A stretch of DNA of 64,000 bases from Cymodocea nodosa (GCA_036874045.1 CM072339.1:14143501-14207500); one strand, 5' to 3'; positions 45,768 to 58,113 are shown, counted from the first letter of the stretch. The notes: generated from the letters alone by a model not told the origin. Numbers and translations: made by a program.

Positions 45768-48265
45768 TACATACAGTACATTCGAAATAACACAAGTAAG
45801 AGTTATTTGAACATTGCTCATACCTATGATTTTATCTTTGCTTTTGTTTTCAAATATTACACTTCCTTTCTTGGTATTTGTAAAATTTTTCAGTAGGCTT
45901 TCTATCCGATCATGTGACTTGATGCTCCACTATCCAAAATCTATTTTGATGTTGTTTTTTCCTGCAAAACAAATTAAGAAGAACTATTTCTTAGTACCCA
46001 ATGACTTTGAGAACCAAGATCATTAAAAGCATATTTCTTCTTTTTGTTTAAAAACAATCTAACATTATCTTTTATATTCTTATTAGTTATAAGTACTATT
46101 GATTTATCATTAGTTTCATACTCACTTATAAAATTATTGCTCTTATTAATATTCTTTTTATTTTCAGATGTAGTATAACCAATACCAAACCAATTTTTAT
46201 TAGATATTAGTTTATTTTGGTCATGCTCATACATTTCAGTAAGTTCGTACCAAGATTTTGTACTTGTATTTAAATTTTAAGTACATACAAAATCTTTTTC
46301 TGCACATGAATTTTCAGATAAAGAACATGTAGAACCGGTAATTAGTCTAAAACCAATGTTTTGAATTTCATGCTTAGGTTTTTGAATTTTTAGTTTACTA
46401 TAATTATCTGAAATTTTAGAAATATTAGTAATTGAATTTTCAAAACAAGAAACAAGATTTTTAGAAATATTGATAGTTATGTTAGAAGTATATTTAAATA
46501 AATTACATTGGTTTATATTATTACTGCATAATTCATCCATTGAAGTACCTACTTCTACATATATATTACATTGTCTCATGATAAAAGGAATTTTAGTCTT
46601 AGATTTACTTAAACTACAACTAATAAATTCTTTGTTGCCTTGAGATTTAGGGTATTTAGGATAATCAAATCCTAAGCCAAATTTATATGACATTGCAGGA
46701 GTACTAGTTAGTTTGTCTAACTTAGTTTGACTTAAATTTCATTTCTCAATAGTGGAATTTAAATTTAGCTCTCATTACAAATTCCATTTCTCAATGGTAG
46801 AATTTAAATCTAACCCTCTCATTTTCAATTTATCAATCTCTAACTCAAGATCATTTATATTGTTTCTCAATTTGTCATTTTCAGATTCTATCTTTAATTT
46901 TTCAACATTTATATTCTGTATTTGTTCATGCAAGACACATTCATTAAATCTAAATTTATGCAAATCTATAACATGATTTTCATTATCATACTTAAACTTT
47001 TCTAAAGTAGTAGATAAGAAACAATTTTCTTCTTCCATAATGGACAAAGAGTTTCTAATATTCTTATTTTCTAGTTTACAAACTTTAAGTTTTTGTAATA
47101 ATGCGTGATAAGTACATAATAATTCATCAAAGTTAAAATCTGAATGAATTTTAGGTTCAGATATTACCTTAGACTCATCTACTATGAAGCACACATGAGC
47201 AACGTCTTCTGACTCTTGTTCTTCTAAATGTCAAGATTTTGATAATAATTCCTCAAATTCAGACTCTTCTGATGTATCATCCCAAGTGACATTCAAAGCC
47301 TTTTTCTTGTAAAACTTTTTCTGAGATTTCTGAGCCTTCTTCTTCTGATTTGTCCTACTTTGACTTTCATTTTTTCTTATAGGACAATCTAGAGAAAGAT
47401 GTCCAGGTTTTTTGCAGTTGTAACATACATACTTTCTAGATGAAAAATTATTTTCATTTAGTGACTTTGATTCTTTCTTGTCACTTCTATTCCTTTGTTG
47501 TTTCCTAGGTTTCCATGCTTTCTTGAATTTCCTAGTCAACAAAACCAAATCCTTGTTAGAATCAGTTGATATTTCAGAATCTAAATTAATTTTGAAGGCT
47601 ATTACTTTCTTTATTTTTAATTTGTTCTGACTTAGTGAATCATTTAATTGAACTTCATAAGCAATTAAATTTCCTATAAGTTCATTTATAGTATAAACAT
47701 TTAAGTCTCATGATTCCTCAATTGATGTTACTTTCTAAGACTATTTAGAACAGGAATCTGAGAATTTTTCTCACCAAATCCTTCAGTTCAAAATTCTTTC
47801 CTAAGCATTTAAAGAGTTTATGATATTTGAGAATCTAGAAAATATCTTAAAAATACTTTCATCTTCATGCATCTTAAAGAATTCATACTTATGAATTAAC
47901 ATATTAATCTAAGTGTCTTTAACTTGAGAAGTACCTTCATATGAAACTTCTAATGCATGTCACACCTCATAAGTAGATTTATATGTCCACACTTCATTGA
48001 ACTGTTCATAACTCAATGTACAAAATAAGATATTTAAGCCTTTAGCCTTCAGAGTTTCTTTTTCTTTTTCAGTAACTATCTAAATATTATGAGTAGTTAA
48101 CAAAGTATATGATTTAAAAATCATGGACCACAACTTGTGATCTATACTTTGAAGAAAGACTGTCATCTTATATTTCCAATATTCAAAATGTATTCCATCA
48201 AATAAAGGAGGACGATTAAGATTTTGACCTTCATACAAAGAAAAATTACCATTTCCAGTAGCCAT
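45768..48265 (-). pseudogene. SIRE-D gag and protease remnant
   Basis: The ATG at 48265 starts a clean gag N-terminus (MATGNGNFSLYEGQNLNR, HFEYWKYKMTVF). Broken capsid sequence follows, then at 47231-47548 the zinc knuckle CYNCKKPGHLSLDC with a basic tail. The frame at 46775-47194 is a long coiled coil (LENKNIRNSL, ENDKLRNNINDLELEIDKL). A linker contains FGLGFDYPKYPKSQ, and the protease start DSGASSHM lies near 45925. Everything after the protease start is deleted. Gag forms the capsid; the coiled coil between knuckle and protease is typical of SIRE-like gag. Confidence 0.8.
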
Positions 48266-48464
48266 CTTACCTTAGAATTTTCAACCTATTAGATTTTAAA
48301 TAGTTTAAAACTTTAAAAACAACTTGAGTCTAAAATAAACAAAGTTAAACGTATGCTCAGATATTAATTGCTATTTAAAAACAAGGAAGGTAGAATAAGC
48401 TCTTATATTAATTAAGTTGGTATCGATTTTATATTAAAGATTATTAACAAGCTTTGATACCACT
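48266..48464 (-). other. SIRE-D leader with tRNA-Met primer site
   Basis: 48451-48462 on the minus strand reads TGGTATCAAAGC, complementary to the 3' end of initiator tRNA-Met, 2 bases from the LTR end. This fixes the orientation of the element. Confidence 0.85.
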
Positions 48465-50079
48465 TGTAGGATCAAATAGCTACATAAGAGGGGGGTGAAT
48501 TGTGTTTTTCAACATATTTAAGTATAATTGAAACTTCAAAATTAAGAACAAGTCAAGACACTATTTTAATCAAATCTTTTTATTCAAGGTTTTAATTACA
48601 ATATACAATTCAATTCTCTTCATAAATTGTAGATGCAATTATATAATGATATCATGTTTCATCTAATCAATTTCATAACTACAAATAGAGAAAACTAATT
48701 TGCAGAATTTAAAAATTTCTCCCTATTTGTGATTTTTCTTCTTCTTCTTCTGCAATTCTTTAATGACGAATATATGACTTTCTCTACTTTACCAAATTTA
48801 CTTTCTTCTGATTCTTTAAATCTTCAGTGACATATATCTGGCTTTCTCTTCTTCACTAAATTTTTTTCTATTTGAGAGCTTTTCCCTAAAGAGGTGTTTT
48901 GATTCCTGAAAATATTTTTCGTTTGGTGTGTAGGGATAATTGATCAACTAGAATTCTATGTCTTTTATATTGTATCTTCATTTCATGCATATCTTCCACG
49001 TTTAATCACTATCAGTTTTCCACTCTTCACATCTTCTCTTTTTCCTTCATCAAAATACACACGTTCTAACCCACGTTTTCCTTTTGAATTTTCTTTAATC
49101 ATCAATCTTAGACCTCTAAAAAATTTTCTGCAAAATAAACTTTGTCGACCAAAATTTTTCATCAAGTGTAACAAGTCGTTGTGTTAATGTTAACTAAAGG
49201 AGTAAAACAAGTTGATTTATAACTTAAGGTATCTAACTCAACGACTTCATCATGTGCCAAATCACGTGACAAGTACTGTAACTAACTCAACGAACTAAGT
49301 TTGTGGTATTATACTAACTCAACGAACCAGCTTCATGGTGTTACAGTTAACTCAACGAACTAACTTCGTTGTGTTACAAATAACTCAACGAACTAGCTTA
49401 ACCTTTCTTTCAGAAGGTTAAATACTAACTCATCGAAAGCAGTAATAAGCAAATGTTTTTATAATAAGGTATTTACCACGTGCAATAATAATAACTTTAA
49501 GTTTATAACGCTAACCTAATGTGTTGCCTTATTATTCAATATAGCAACTCAACGTGTTTAGTTATGTTAACTTAATAAGTTAAGCATGTGCAACTCACAT
49601 GATATAATAGAACATTCGTAAACTTTAATTTCACCACGTGCATAATACTAACTTAACGAGTTCTTCTCTTGATTTTAACTTTTTTCTCACTAATTTAACC
49701 AATTCTCACATGACCTATTTTAACCTTTAAGCTTATAACTCAACGAGTTCTCACATGACCTTTATACAAATAACACACTAACTCAATGAGTTGTCTTAAC
49801 GTGCACTATACATAAAACAGAAAATATAACTTTAAAACATATCATGCTTTGCAATAAAAACACACGTTAACCTAACGTTTAGTTAAATGAAAAGTTAGTA
49901 TAACTTAACGATTAGTTATTTAACTTAGCGTAATTTCAGATCCATTACAGACAAGTATTTATATCAGTAAACTTTTTCTGTATCAATTGATGTTCTAAAT
50001 TTACTTACACAAACAATAGTAATTGAGTAAATATGATTACATTCGTTTAGTACACATCATCAAAACAAAATACCCAATA
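48465..50079 (-). repeat. SIRE LTR shared by elements D and E
   Basis: 1615 bp. A primer-binding site lies on its low side and a polypurine tract (reverse complement of 50080-50099) on its high side. It therefore serves as the 5' LTR of SIRE-D and the 3' LTR of SIRE-E. The minus-strand start is TATTGGGTATTTTG, decayed from TGTTGAGTATTTTG. Confidence 0.85.
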
Positions 50080-50524
50080 ATTTCCCCCTTTTTGATGATA
50101 ACAAAATCATATTAAATCAATTATGAAATATGTTTAACTCAATGAAGCACCTCCATTATGTTGTGTTAATTCAATAAATAAGTTTGTTGACTTAAGTTCA
50201 CTTAAGGTTATATCTGTTGTTTGTGTGAAAAAAATCTCTCAAAAGTAAAACTTTCAAAAAAATTCCAACGATTACATAATCATCTCCCCCTTTTTAATAT
50301 ATGCATTTAAACTCATAATCATCTCCCTTTTTTGTCATTAATCAAAAAGATGATTACATAGTATAAAAATCAAGAGACAAGAATGTACAACTAAACTTTT
50401 TGTAAACATTAATAAAAATGAAAACACAATTACAGTAAAATGTATTGTTCAAATAGTCAAATAATAAATACAAATACTACATTTTGTATTTAGAAATCAA
50501 GTAAATAGACAAATGACAGTGCAT
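50080..50524 (-). other. SIRE-E polypurine tract and 3' UTR
   Basis: On the minus strand an AAAAAGGGGGAAAT tract abuts the LTR, with two further purine-rich stretches near 50285 and 50325. No ORF. Confidence 0.7.
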
Positions 50525-50695
50525 TTATCTATTCCTCCTAATGATATCACAAATAGCATTATAAGTTTTATCTCCTAGATGCCTAATATCATTTCTGATG
50601 TCATTTAGCACTACATCTAAGTCAAGAGGTAACTCAGGTTGTTGTTGTACTTGATCTGAATAGTTTTGTTGTTGTTGTTGTTCTGTAAGGTCAGG

Positions 50696-50736
<41 letters not shown>

Positions 50737-51792
50737 GCATTTACTAGTATTTTTACAAATCTTTGACACTGAATGCTCTCATGCCTTTAGTTTTAGAGGG
50801 CCAGTCAGATAAATTTAATTGACTTACAAGAATTCAACATACAACATCACCAAAAAATAACTTTGAACTCATATGCTATAATTGATATATAAAAACATCA
50901 AACCAATTAATTTGAATTCTGTGTAATATGCCATAAGTTGTATATAAACAACTTCTGCTTACTTCTAGATTATATTAGACTCTCTAAAATAAATTTGCAT
51001 GTAGAATATTTGCAATAAACCTAGCTTTTACATTCAGATTTTTCATTAATTTCATTTCAATATATACACCTAGAATCTATGATAAAGACTGAATGTCCTA
51101 TTCCAGTTGTCTAATAATGTCAAATCTATTTGTAACAACAACACCTTCATTCCTTAATCCTAAAACTTCCAAAATCAATTCAAGAGATAAAGTAAACTCC
51201 TATTAAGTTATTTGAGTTTTCAAAAGATTTTCATTATGTTCCAGATTACTGTAAAAAGCTGCAATAAACTCTTTATATTACTTTCATTTTGTACCAACTG
51301 GTAAGAATTGCATTAAGCCTTGAAACTCAAATAAATCTTTTATTTCTAGTAAACCTCTAAATTTTATTGGTCGAGCATGTAAAATTTGACAAGAAATCAA
51401 ATTATTGTATTTCTACAATACTTCCTTAGATCTAAAATATATTGAATTGTCTTGAATGGGTAGTACTCTACACTTAGAAGGTGATACTTGAAGCCTTGAT
51501 TCATAATTTAAGTTTCCTTTAGGAATCTATTCTTCAAAATGAATGTCATTGTGTTCCTTTTTCAAAATATTTTCTTGAAGCTGCTTAGGTAAGCTTAATT
51601 CTTCAGCTTCAATAGTGTAAAGAACATTTTCAATATCTGCTACATCCATAAGTTCAGTTTCTATAGAATAGTTAGAGTACAATTTTTTCACAAATTCAAC
51701 AACCGATGTATCTGTTTGTAATTCTTCATTTTCTTTAACAGATATTTTTATTTCAACATGTTGTGAATTCTCAAACTTTGGTTCTATAGATT
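50525..51792 (-). pseudogene. SIRE-E env-like ORF, C-terminal two-thirds
   Basis: The C-terminal frame (50525-50740, 71 codons) starts with a run of Gln and ends with LDVVLNDIRNDIRHLGDK..DIIRRNR. Upstream, broken translation shows the PF20167-like domain (LHARPIKFRGLLEIKDLFEF, VVVTNRFDIIRQLE, RIQINWFDVF) and the acidic region to the SIEPKFENSQH block. It is cut at about 51792 by another LTR end. Many stops. The tail confirms that a Gln-rich linker precedes the conserved C-terminus in this ORF family. Confidence 0.75.
50695..50739 (-). repeat. CAA/TTG trinucleotide run encoding polyglutamine
   Basis: About fourteen uninterrupted TTG units on the plus strand encode Gln on the minus strand. The equivalent site in SIRE-A (about 2696-2716) is shorter, so the repeat length varies between copies. 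Confidence 0.85.
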
Positions 51793-51919
51793 TTGAAATC
51801 TCTGTGTGTATTCTTGTTATCGTGTGCTTGCTATTTTTCTATATCAATCTGTCATTAAATAGCTAAGAAACAAATTATTACCATTCACCCCCCCTCTGGT
51901 AAGCCATAAGGTCCTAACA
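51793..51919 (+). repeat. Copia LTR 3'-end fragment
   Basis: It ends CATTCACCCCCCCTCTGGTA followed by AGCCATAAGGTCCTAACA, a typical copia LTR terminus different from the SIRE and W LTRs here. Only about 125 bp remain. Confidence 0.55.
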
Positions 51920-52197
51920 ATTTCTTTTTCATTCTATGAGTTAATTTCTACGTGATATGTGCAATCGTGGTTTTCCTTCGAATTTTCTATTTTCTGCAAC
52001 TACTGACAATGGCATGTTAGAAAATAATTGGTCCTTGAAGTTAGTGTAATTCAACAAACTTACTCCATTAACTTAACTGTTAACTCAATGAACTTAATAT
52101 AAAACATGTGCAACTCACGTAACAAATCAAACAAATTAAACAAGTTTTCCCAATAAACAAGTTTTCTAACGTCGTTGCTGGGGATTTGAATTAACGT
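51920..52197 (-). repeat. Z-like LTR fragment and primer-like sequence
   Basis: 51950-52110 resembles the inverted Z LTR at 22790-22930 (GCAATCGTGGTTTTCC, GGCATGTTAGAAAATAA). It is followed by AAGTTTTCTAACGTCGTTGC, then TGGGGATTTGAA (plus strand), which looks like a gypsy primer-binding region. The next bases are gypsy RNase H. Origin is mixed. Confidence 0.5.
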
Positions 52198-53159
52198 GAG
52201 ATGCATCTGATTTTACTATAGGAGTAGTGTTGGGACAGAAGATAAAAAAATCTCCTAGAGTGATTCATTATGCAAGCAAAACTTTAAATGATGCTCAAGT
52301 TAATTATACAACTATTGGAAAAGAATTATTAGCTGTTGTGTTTGCCTTAAAAAAGTTTAGATCCTATCTAATAGGAGCTAAAGTAATAGTATACACAAAT
52401 CATTCAACTTTAAAGTACTTAATAGCAAAGAAAGAGTCTAAACCTAGACTGATCCAATGGATATTATTATTCAAGAATTTGATCTAGAAATTAAAGATAA
52501 AAAAGGATGTGAGAATGTAGTAGCAGACCATTTATCAAGATTATAAATTGAAATATCAAACATTAAAATTAAAGATAATTTTTCTAATGAACAATTAATG
52601 ACCATAAATACAATGTCTTGATATGTAAACATAGTTAACTATTTAGTTACAGGTTTAACACCTAAAGATTGGAATAGATAGAATAAGAAATTGTTCTTTT
52701 CAAGAGTGAAATATTACTATTGGGAAGACCCATACTTATTTAAGAAATGTCATGATCTAGTTTTAAGGAGATGTATTCTAGAAACTGAATATCAAAGTAT
52801 ATTGTCTTTTTGCCATAACCAAGCATGTGGAGGACATTTTGGTTCAAGAAAAATTGCTGCCAAAATTCTGCAATGTGGATTTTACTAGCCAACATTATTT
52901 AAAGATGCTCATAAATACTACTTAAGTTATTTGAGATGTTAACAAATAAGAAGGATATCAAAGAGGAATATGATACCTCTATATCCTATTGTTGAGGTTG
53001 AAATCTTTGATGTGCAGGGAATAGATTTTATGGGTCCATTTCCTAGGTTTAATTAGTTTAATTATATTTTGTATAGAAGTTATACCTACAAAAACTAATG
53101 ACAACAAAGTGGTAATACATTTTATAAGAACTAATATAATTACTAGATTTGAAATATCT
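52198..53159 (+). pseudogene. Gypsy Y RNase H and integrase, part 1
   Basis: RNase H of Ty3/gypsy type is clear: [12 protein letters not shown], then [35 protein letters not shown] and [20 protein letters not shown] (frame at 52227-52487). After a frameshift the integrase zinc-finger part follows (frame at 52691-52888, LSFCHNQACGGHFGSRKIA) and, after further breaks, the core (GIDFMGPF-like near 53020; PTKTNDNKVVIHFIRTNI, ITRFEI to 53159). It is cut by SIRE-C; TATCT at 53155-53159 is the left duplication. The catalytic core is disrupted by stops. Confidence 0.8.
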
Positions 53160-53360
53160 TATAGGATCGTATGGCTACACAAGAGGGGGGTGAATTGTGT
53201 ATTTTAACATTTTCAATTATAATTGAAACTTCAAAACTCAAAAACAAGTTGAGACACTGTTTTCATAAAATCATTTTTATTTAAGGTTTCAATTACAATA
53301 TACAATTCAATTCTCCTCATAAATTGTAGATGCAATTATATATGGATACCATGTTTCATC
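53160..53360 (-). repeat. SIRE-C 3' LTR remnant
   Basis: Only the last 200 bp of the LTR (minus-strand sense) remain. They end in ATGTTTCATC at 53351-53360, a 10-bp string present in both the LTR (GATACCATGTTTCATC) and RT sequence (GCAAATGTTTCATCATAAT at 7637). That marks the deletion point. Confidence 0.85.
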
Positions 53361-56115
53361 ATAATCTAGTCCTTCTTCCTGTGTATACCTTTGTGCAACT
53401 AATCTAGCTTTGTTCCTTATAACTTGACTAGTTTCATTAGTTTTGTTTCTAAAGATCCACTTTGTACCTATGATGGACTGATGTTTCTAAAGATTTTGAG
53501 GTAAATTATGTTCATTTAACATAGTTCTTGCCATTTCCTAAAGTGATCTATTCTTTTTCTCAACAACACCATTTTGAGATGGTACTCTTGGAAAAGAAAA
53601 TCTGTGATCAATGTCATGATCTATACAGTAATTATTCATTTGATCATTATCAAATTCAATACCATGATCACTCCTAAGTTTTTGAATAGAGACAATTTGT
53701 TCATTTTGAACAAGATTGCAAAACATTTTAAACTTTTCAAAAACTTCTATCTTAGATGCTAGAAAGTATATCCAAATGTATCTAGAGAAGTCATCCACTA
53801 AAACAAATGCATACCATTTACCACCAAGACTCATGATTCTTGTTGGTCCAAATAGATCCATATGTATAAGTTCTAAGACTCTCTTACTTGATATATCAGT
53901 TTTAGATTTAAAAGAGTTTTTATGAAGTTTACCTAACTTACATGCATCACACATAAAGTCATTTGAGTATTTAATCTATAGTAAACCTCTCACTAAATAT
54001 TTTCTAGATAATTTATGCAATAGTTTCATATTTATATATTTGATCCTTCTATGCCACAAATATGCATCACTAGTTTCAACTAGTAATCATGAATTTAAAA
54101 CAACTACACTAGAAGGTAAAGATAAAATACATACAGAAGCATTTCTTTTAACAATAAACTTAAGTTCATCTGTACTTTTATCAATAATTTTGCATACATT
54201 ATCTTCAAATAATACATAATATCCATTATCAATTAGTTTTATAACACTCAGCATATTAAATCTTAGGTTTTCTACATATAGTACATTCAAAATAACACAA
54301 GTAGGAGTTATTTGAACATTTCTAATACCTATGATTTTATCCTTGCTTTTGTTTCCAAATATAACATTTCCTTTCTTGGTATTTGTAAAATTTTTCAGTA
54401 GACTTTTCTGTCTAGTCATGTGACTTGATGCTCCACTATCCAAGATCCATTTTGATGTTGTTTACTCTTGTAAAATAAATCAAGAAGAACTATTTCTTGG
54501 TACCCAATGCTATTGAAGACCAAGTCATTAAATGCATATTTCTTCTTTTTGTTTAAAAATAGTTTAACATTATCATTTACATTCTTATTAGTTGTAAGTA
54601 ATACTGATTTATCATTTGCATTATACTTACTTTTTGTCTACTACTGATTTATCATTCTCATTTTTAATCTATCAATCTCTAATTCCATATCATTTATATT
54701 GTTTCTCAATATTTCATTTTCAAATTCTATCTTTAATTTTTCAACATTTGTATTCTTATTTGTTCATGCAAGACACATTCATTAAATCTAAATTTATGCA
54801 AACCTCTAGCATGATTTCCATTGTCATATTTAAACTTTTCTAAAATAATAGACAGAAAAGAATTTTCTTCTTCCAAAATGTACAAAGAGTTTCTAATATT
54901 CTTATTTTCCAATTTACAAACTTTAAGTTTTTGTAATAATGTATGATAAGCACATAATAATTCATCAAAGTTAAAATCTGAATGACTTTCAGAATCAGAT
55001 ATTACCTCAGACTCATCTGCCATGAAGCACACATGAGCAACATCTTCTAACTCTTGTTCTTCTTCTGAATGTGAAGATTTTGATGATGATTCCTCAAATT
55101 TAGACTCTTCTGATGTGTCATCCCAAGTGACCTTCAAAGACTTTTTCTTGTAAAACTTTTTCTAAGTTTTCTGAACCGTCTTCTTCTTATTTGTCCTACT
55201 ATGCTTTTCATTTTTCCTTATAAGACAATCTAGATAAAGATGTTCAGGTTTCTTACAATTGTAACATACATACTTTCTAGATAAAGAATTCTTGTCATTC
55301 AGTGATTTTGACGTTGAGGGTTTATCATTTTTGTTCCTTTGTTGTTTCCTAGCTTTCCATACTTTCTTGAATTTCCTAGTCAATAAAATCAAATCATCAT
55401 CAGAATCAGTAGATATATCAGAATCTGAATTAATTTTGAAGGCTTTTTCTTTCTTTATTTTTAGTTTGTCGTGACTTAGTGATTCATTTAATTGAACTTC
55501 ATAAGCAGTTAAGTTTCTTATAAGTTCATTTATAGTATAAACATTTAAATCTCATGATTCCTCAATTGATATCACTTTTTGAGACCATTTGGAACTTAGG
55601 GATTTGAGAATTTTCCTCACCAAATCCTTTTGTTCAAAATTCTTTCCTAAGCATTTTAAAGAGTTTATAATATCAAGGAATCTGGAAAACATCTCAGAAA
55701 TACTTTCGTCTTCATGCATCTTAAAGAGTTCATACTTATGAATTAACATGTTAATCTTAGTCTCTTTAACTTGAGAATTACCTTCATGTGAAACTTCTAA
55801 TGCATGTCACACCTCATAAGTAGATTTATATGCCGACACTTTACTGAACTGTTCATAACTCAATGCACAAAATAAAATATTTAAGCCTTTAACATTCAGA
55901 GTTTCATTTTCTTTTTCAGTAATTGTCCAAGTATTATAAGAGGTAGATAACGGAGTATATGATTTAGAAATCATGAACCACAACTTGTGATCTATACTTT
56001 GAAGAAAGACTGTCATCCTATATTTTCAATATTCAAAATATATTCCATCAAATAAAAGAGGACGATTAAGATTTCAACCTTTATATAAAAAAAAATTACC
56101 ATTTCCAATAGTCAT
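53361..56115 (-). pseudogene. SIRE-C gag, protease, integrase and RT remnants
   Basis: From the ATG at 56115: gag N-terminus (frame 55807-56016), capsid (YELFKMHEDESISEMFSRF at 55552-55749), zinc knuckle at about 55260 (CYNCKKPEHLYLDC), coiled coil (54733-55137), a linker, aspartic protease with intact DSGASSH (54087-54443), GAG-pre-integrase, and integrase (53538-53954: LIHMDLFGPTRIM, KLRSDHGIEFDND, SQNGVVEKKNRS, where the D, D and E residues are visible). A second deletion near 53480 joins integrase to about 120 bp of RT. This is the best guide to the ancestral SIRE gag-pro-integrase of this locus. Stops and small shifts remain. Confidence 0.85.
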
Positions 56116-56116
56116 C

Positions 56117-57909
56117 TGTTTAGAATGAAAAGTGCATATTATTAACGGTTAAATGATGGTTAATTGCATAATATTTAGCTTATCATATGAGAATTAAGTC
56201 ATTATGTTATAATTGCACTATTATACGCTTTAATTGAATAATTTGCTTAATTTTGGGGAATTATTGTTAATTTAGTATATTTATGAACTGTCGGTAAATT
56301 ACAGGCTGTGAAATTCTTAAGTATCCAAAAATGCATCTGAGCATCGGATAGTTATACCTGTAACTCTCTGAAATGTTATTTTATGTTTAAACTACTGTTG
56401 ACACGTGTCGAAAGCTGGTAGATTTACTTAAGTTATAACTCGTTAAGTTAGCATAATTATACACGTTGAGTTACATGAATATACACTAAGGTAACGCGTT
56501 AGGTTAGCAGCTTATTTCTTTATTGCATGTATTTTATAGTTATTTTCCAAAATGCCACTGTAGCGGTTGCAGGAACAGATAGTTGGAAGGAAAAACCACG
56601 TTTGCACGTATCACGTAGGAATTCAATCGCGCATGGAGAAGGAAGCATCGCCGTTGATCTGAAGGAAGGAAATCCAACCGACCATTCAAGCAGAAACAGT
56701 TACTACTGAAGAAATATAAAAGAAAAGAAGAAAAAAAGAAGTGTGCGTGATAGATGGACGGCCAGTGTATACAGAGGAGGAGCACCAAGTTTTCTACAGA
56801 CAGTATCGGCGATTCTCTGAAGTATCACACCAACCATCGTATCACCACCATAATCACCAATCATCGGAGGTCTGTGAGGATACTTGTCTGATGTCGGGTC
56901 GATTCCGAGCCAAACACAGTGCCTGACAACCACTGTGAGGAGTGATCACGTCGCGGGAATGAAAGACATTTTCACCAAGCGCCAACTCATATTTCAGGAG
57001 ATCGTAAAGCTTTTAGCCTTGGCTTCGGGTTGATGCCTGTATGATGAAGAGGAGATCATCTTGCAATTCTGGACTCGTGATTCTATAAGGAGAGGAGACA
57101 GAATTGTAAGTGATTCAATTTTCAGTGGTGTAATCGCGTTGCAAGTAGTGTCGGAAGTATTTACTGTCAAGAGAAATTACTTTACATTTCACCTTTCGCC
57201 CATCACATTAAAACAAAAATACCAAAAACAATTTATCTTTGTTTGTATGTTGTATTTGAGTGTTGTATTGTTGGTGTTGTATCGTGATTAATGTTATCTG
57301 TATCAGTTTTATGATTGTTTTATGTTAGTTTTAATTTTACAGTTTACTGAAATTGGTTCGTACAAAACAACTTAAAGATTTTAATGGTTACTGTTTGAAT
57401 CATCTGAATGTTAGTATTGCATAATGATAAATCCACTGTTAACTAGCATTAAAAAGCTTAATTGATGTTATTTACAATCTGTGGAATCGCCCAATGTTTG
57501 GCCGAATTCCTTTATAATTAGTAGTATTATAAAGAAGAGATATGCTCGTGGAGTTAACTTAAGTCCACGAGGATAGTCCGTTGAGTTATCCATAACTCAA
57601 CGAACTTAGTCCGTTGAGTTAACTGTAACTCAACGGAATGCTTGTTGAATATAAATTTGAATTGTTCACAATCAAACATTTCTTAAATTCGTCAGCAATT
57701 CCCTGTGGGATCGACCTCTACTTGCACACTGATACAATAGACACTGTGCACTTACAATTAAAGTACAAATTGGAATTAATATCTAAATTGTATTAAAGGT
57801 TGTTTGTTTATTTCTAAAAGAAAAAATAGGCATAAAGATAAATTAACTAAGTAAAAATAGAAGTAACAAATCCAAGTTTTTCTAGTGTAGTGTTGGGAAA
57901 ACACGAACA
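56117..57909 (+). mobile_element. Solo Z LTR in the SIRE-C leader
   Basis: 1793 bp, TGTTTAGAATG..CACGAACA, with TCATC (56112-56116) and CCATC (57910-57914) on its sides, one mismatch apart. SIRE-C leader reads through when it is removed. It lies 2 bases upstream of the SIRE-C gag start. This copy has fewer 110-bp repeats than the LTR at 32345. The insertion gives independent support for the Z LTR termini used here. Confidence 0.88.
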
Positions 57910-58113
57910 CCATCTTACCTTAGATTTTTCAACCTATTTGATTTTAAACAGTCTAAAATAATAAAAACAATTTGAACCTTAAATCAAGAAGGTTAAGAGT
58001 ATGCTCAAATATCAATTTCTATTTAAAAATAAGGAAGTCAGAATAAGCAATGATATTAAATAAGTTGGTATCGATTTTATATTAAAGATTATTAACAAAA
58101 CTTTGATACCACT
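57910..58113 (-). other. SIRE-C leader with tRNA-Met primer site
   Basis: 58101-58111 on the minus strand reads TGGTATCAAAG, 2 bases from the LTR end. The remainder matches the SIRE-D leader. Confidence 0.82.

Noticed and set aside
46277..46693. Possible separate gene between zinc knuckle and protease in SIRE-D
   Set aside because: It is collinear with the gag-protease linker of related copia elements (FGLGF block) and in the same orientation as the flanking gag and protease.
50525..50740. Polyglutamine protein that could be read as a host regulator
   Set aside because: It aligns with the C-terminus of the SIRE env-like ORF at 2517-2716 and lies next to a SIRE polypurine tract and LTR.
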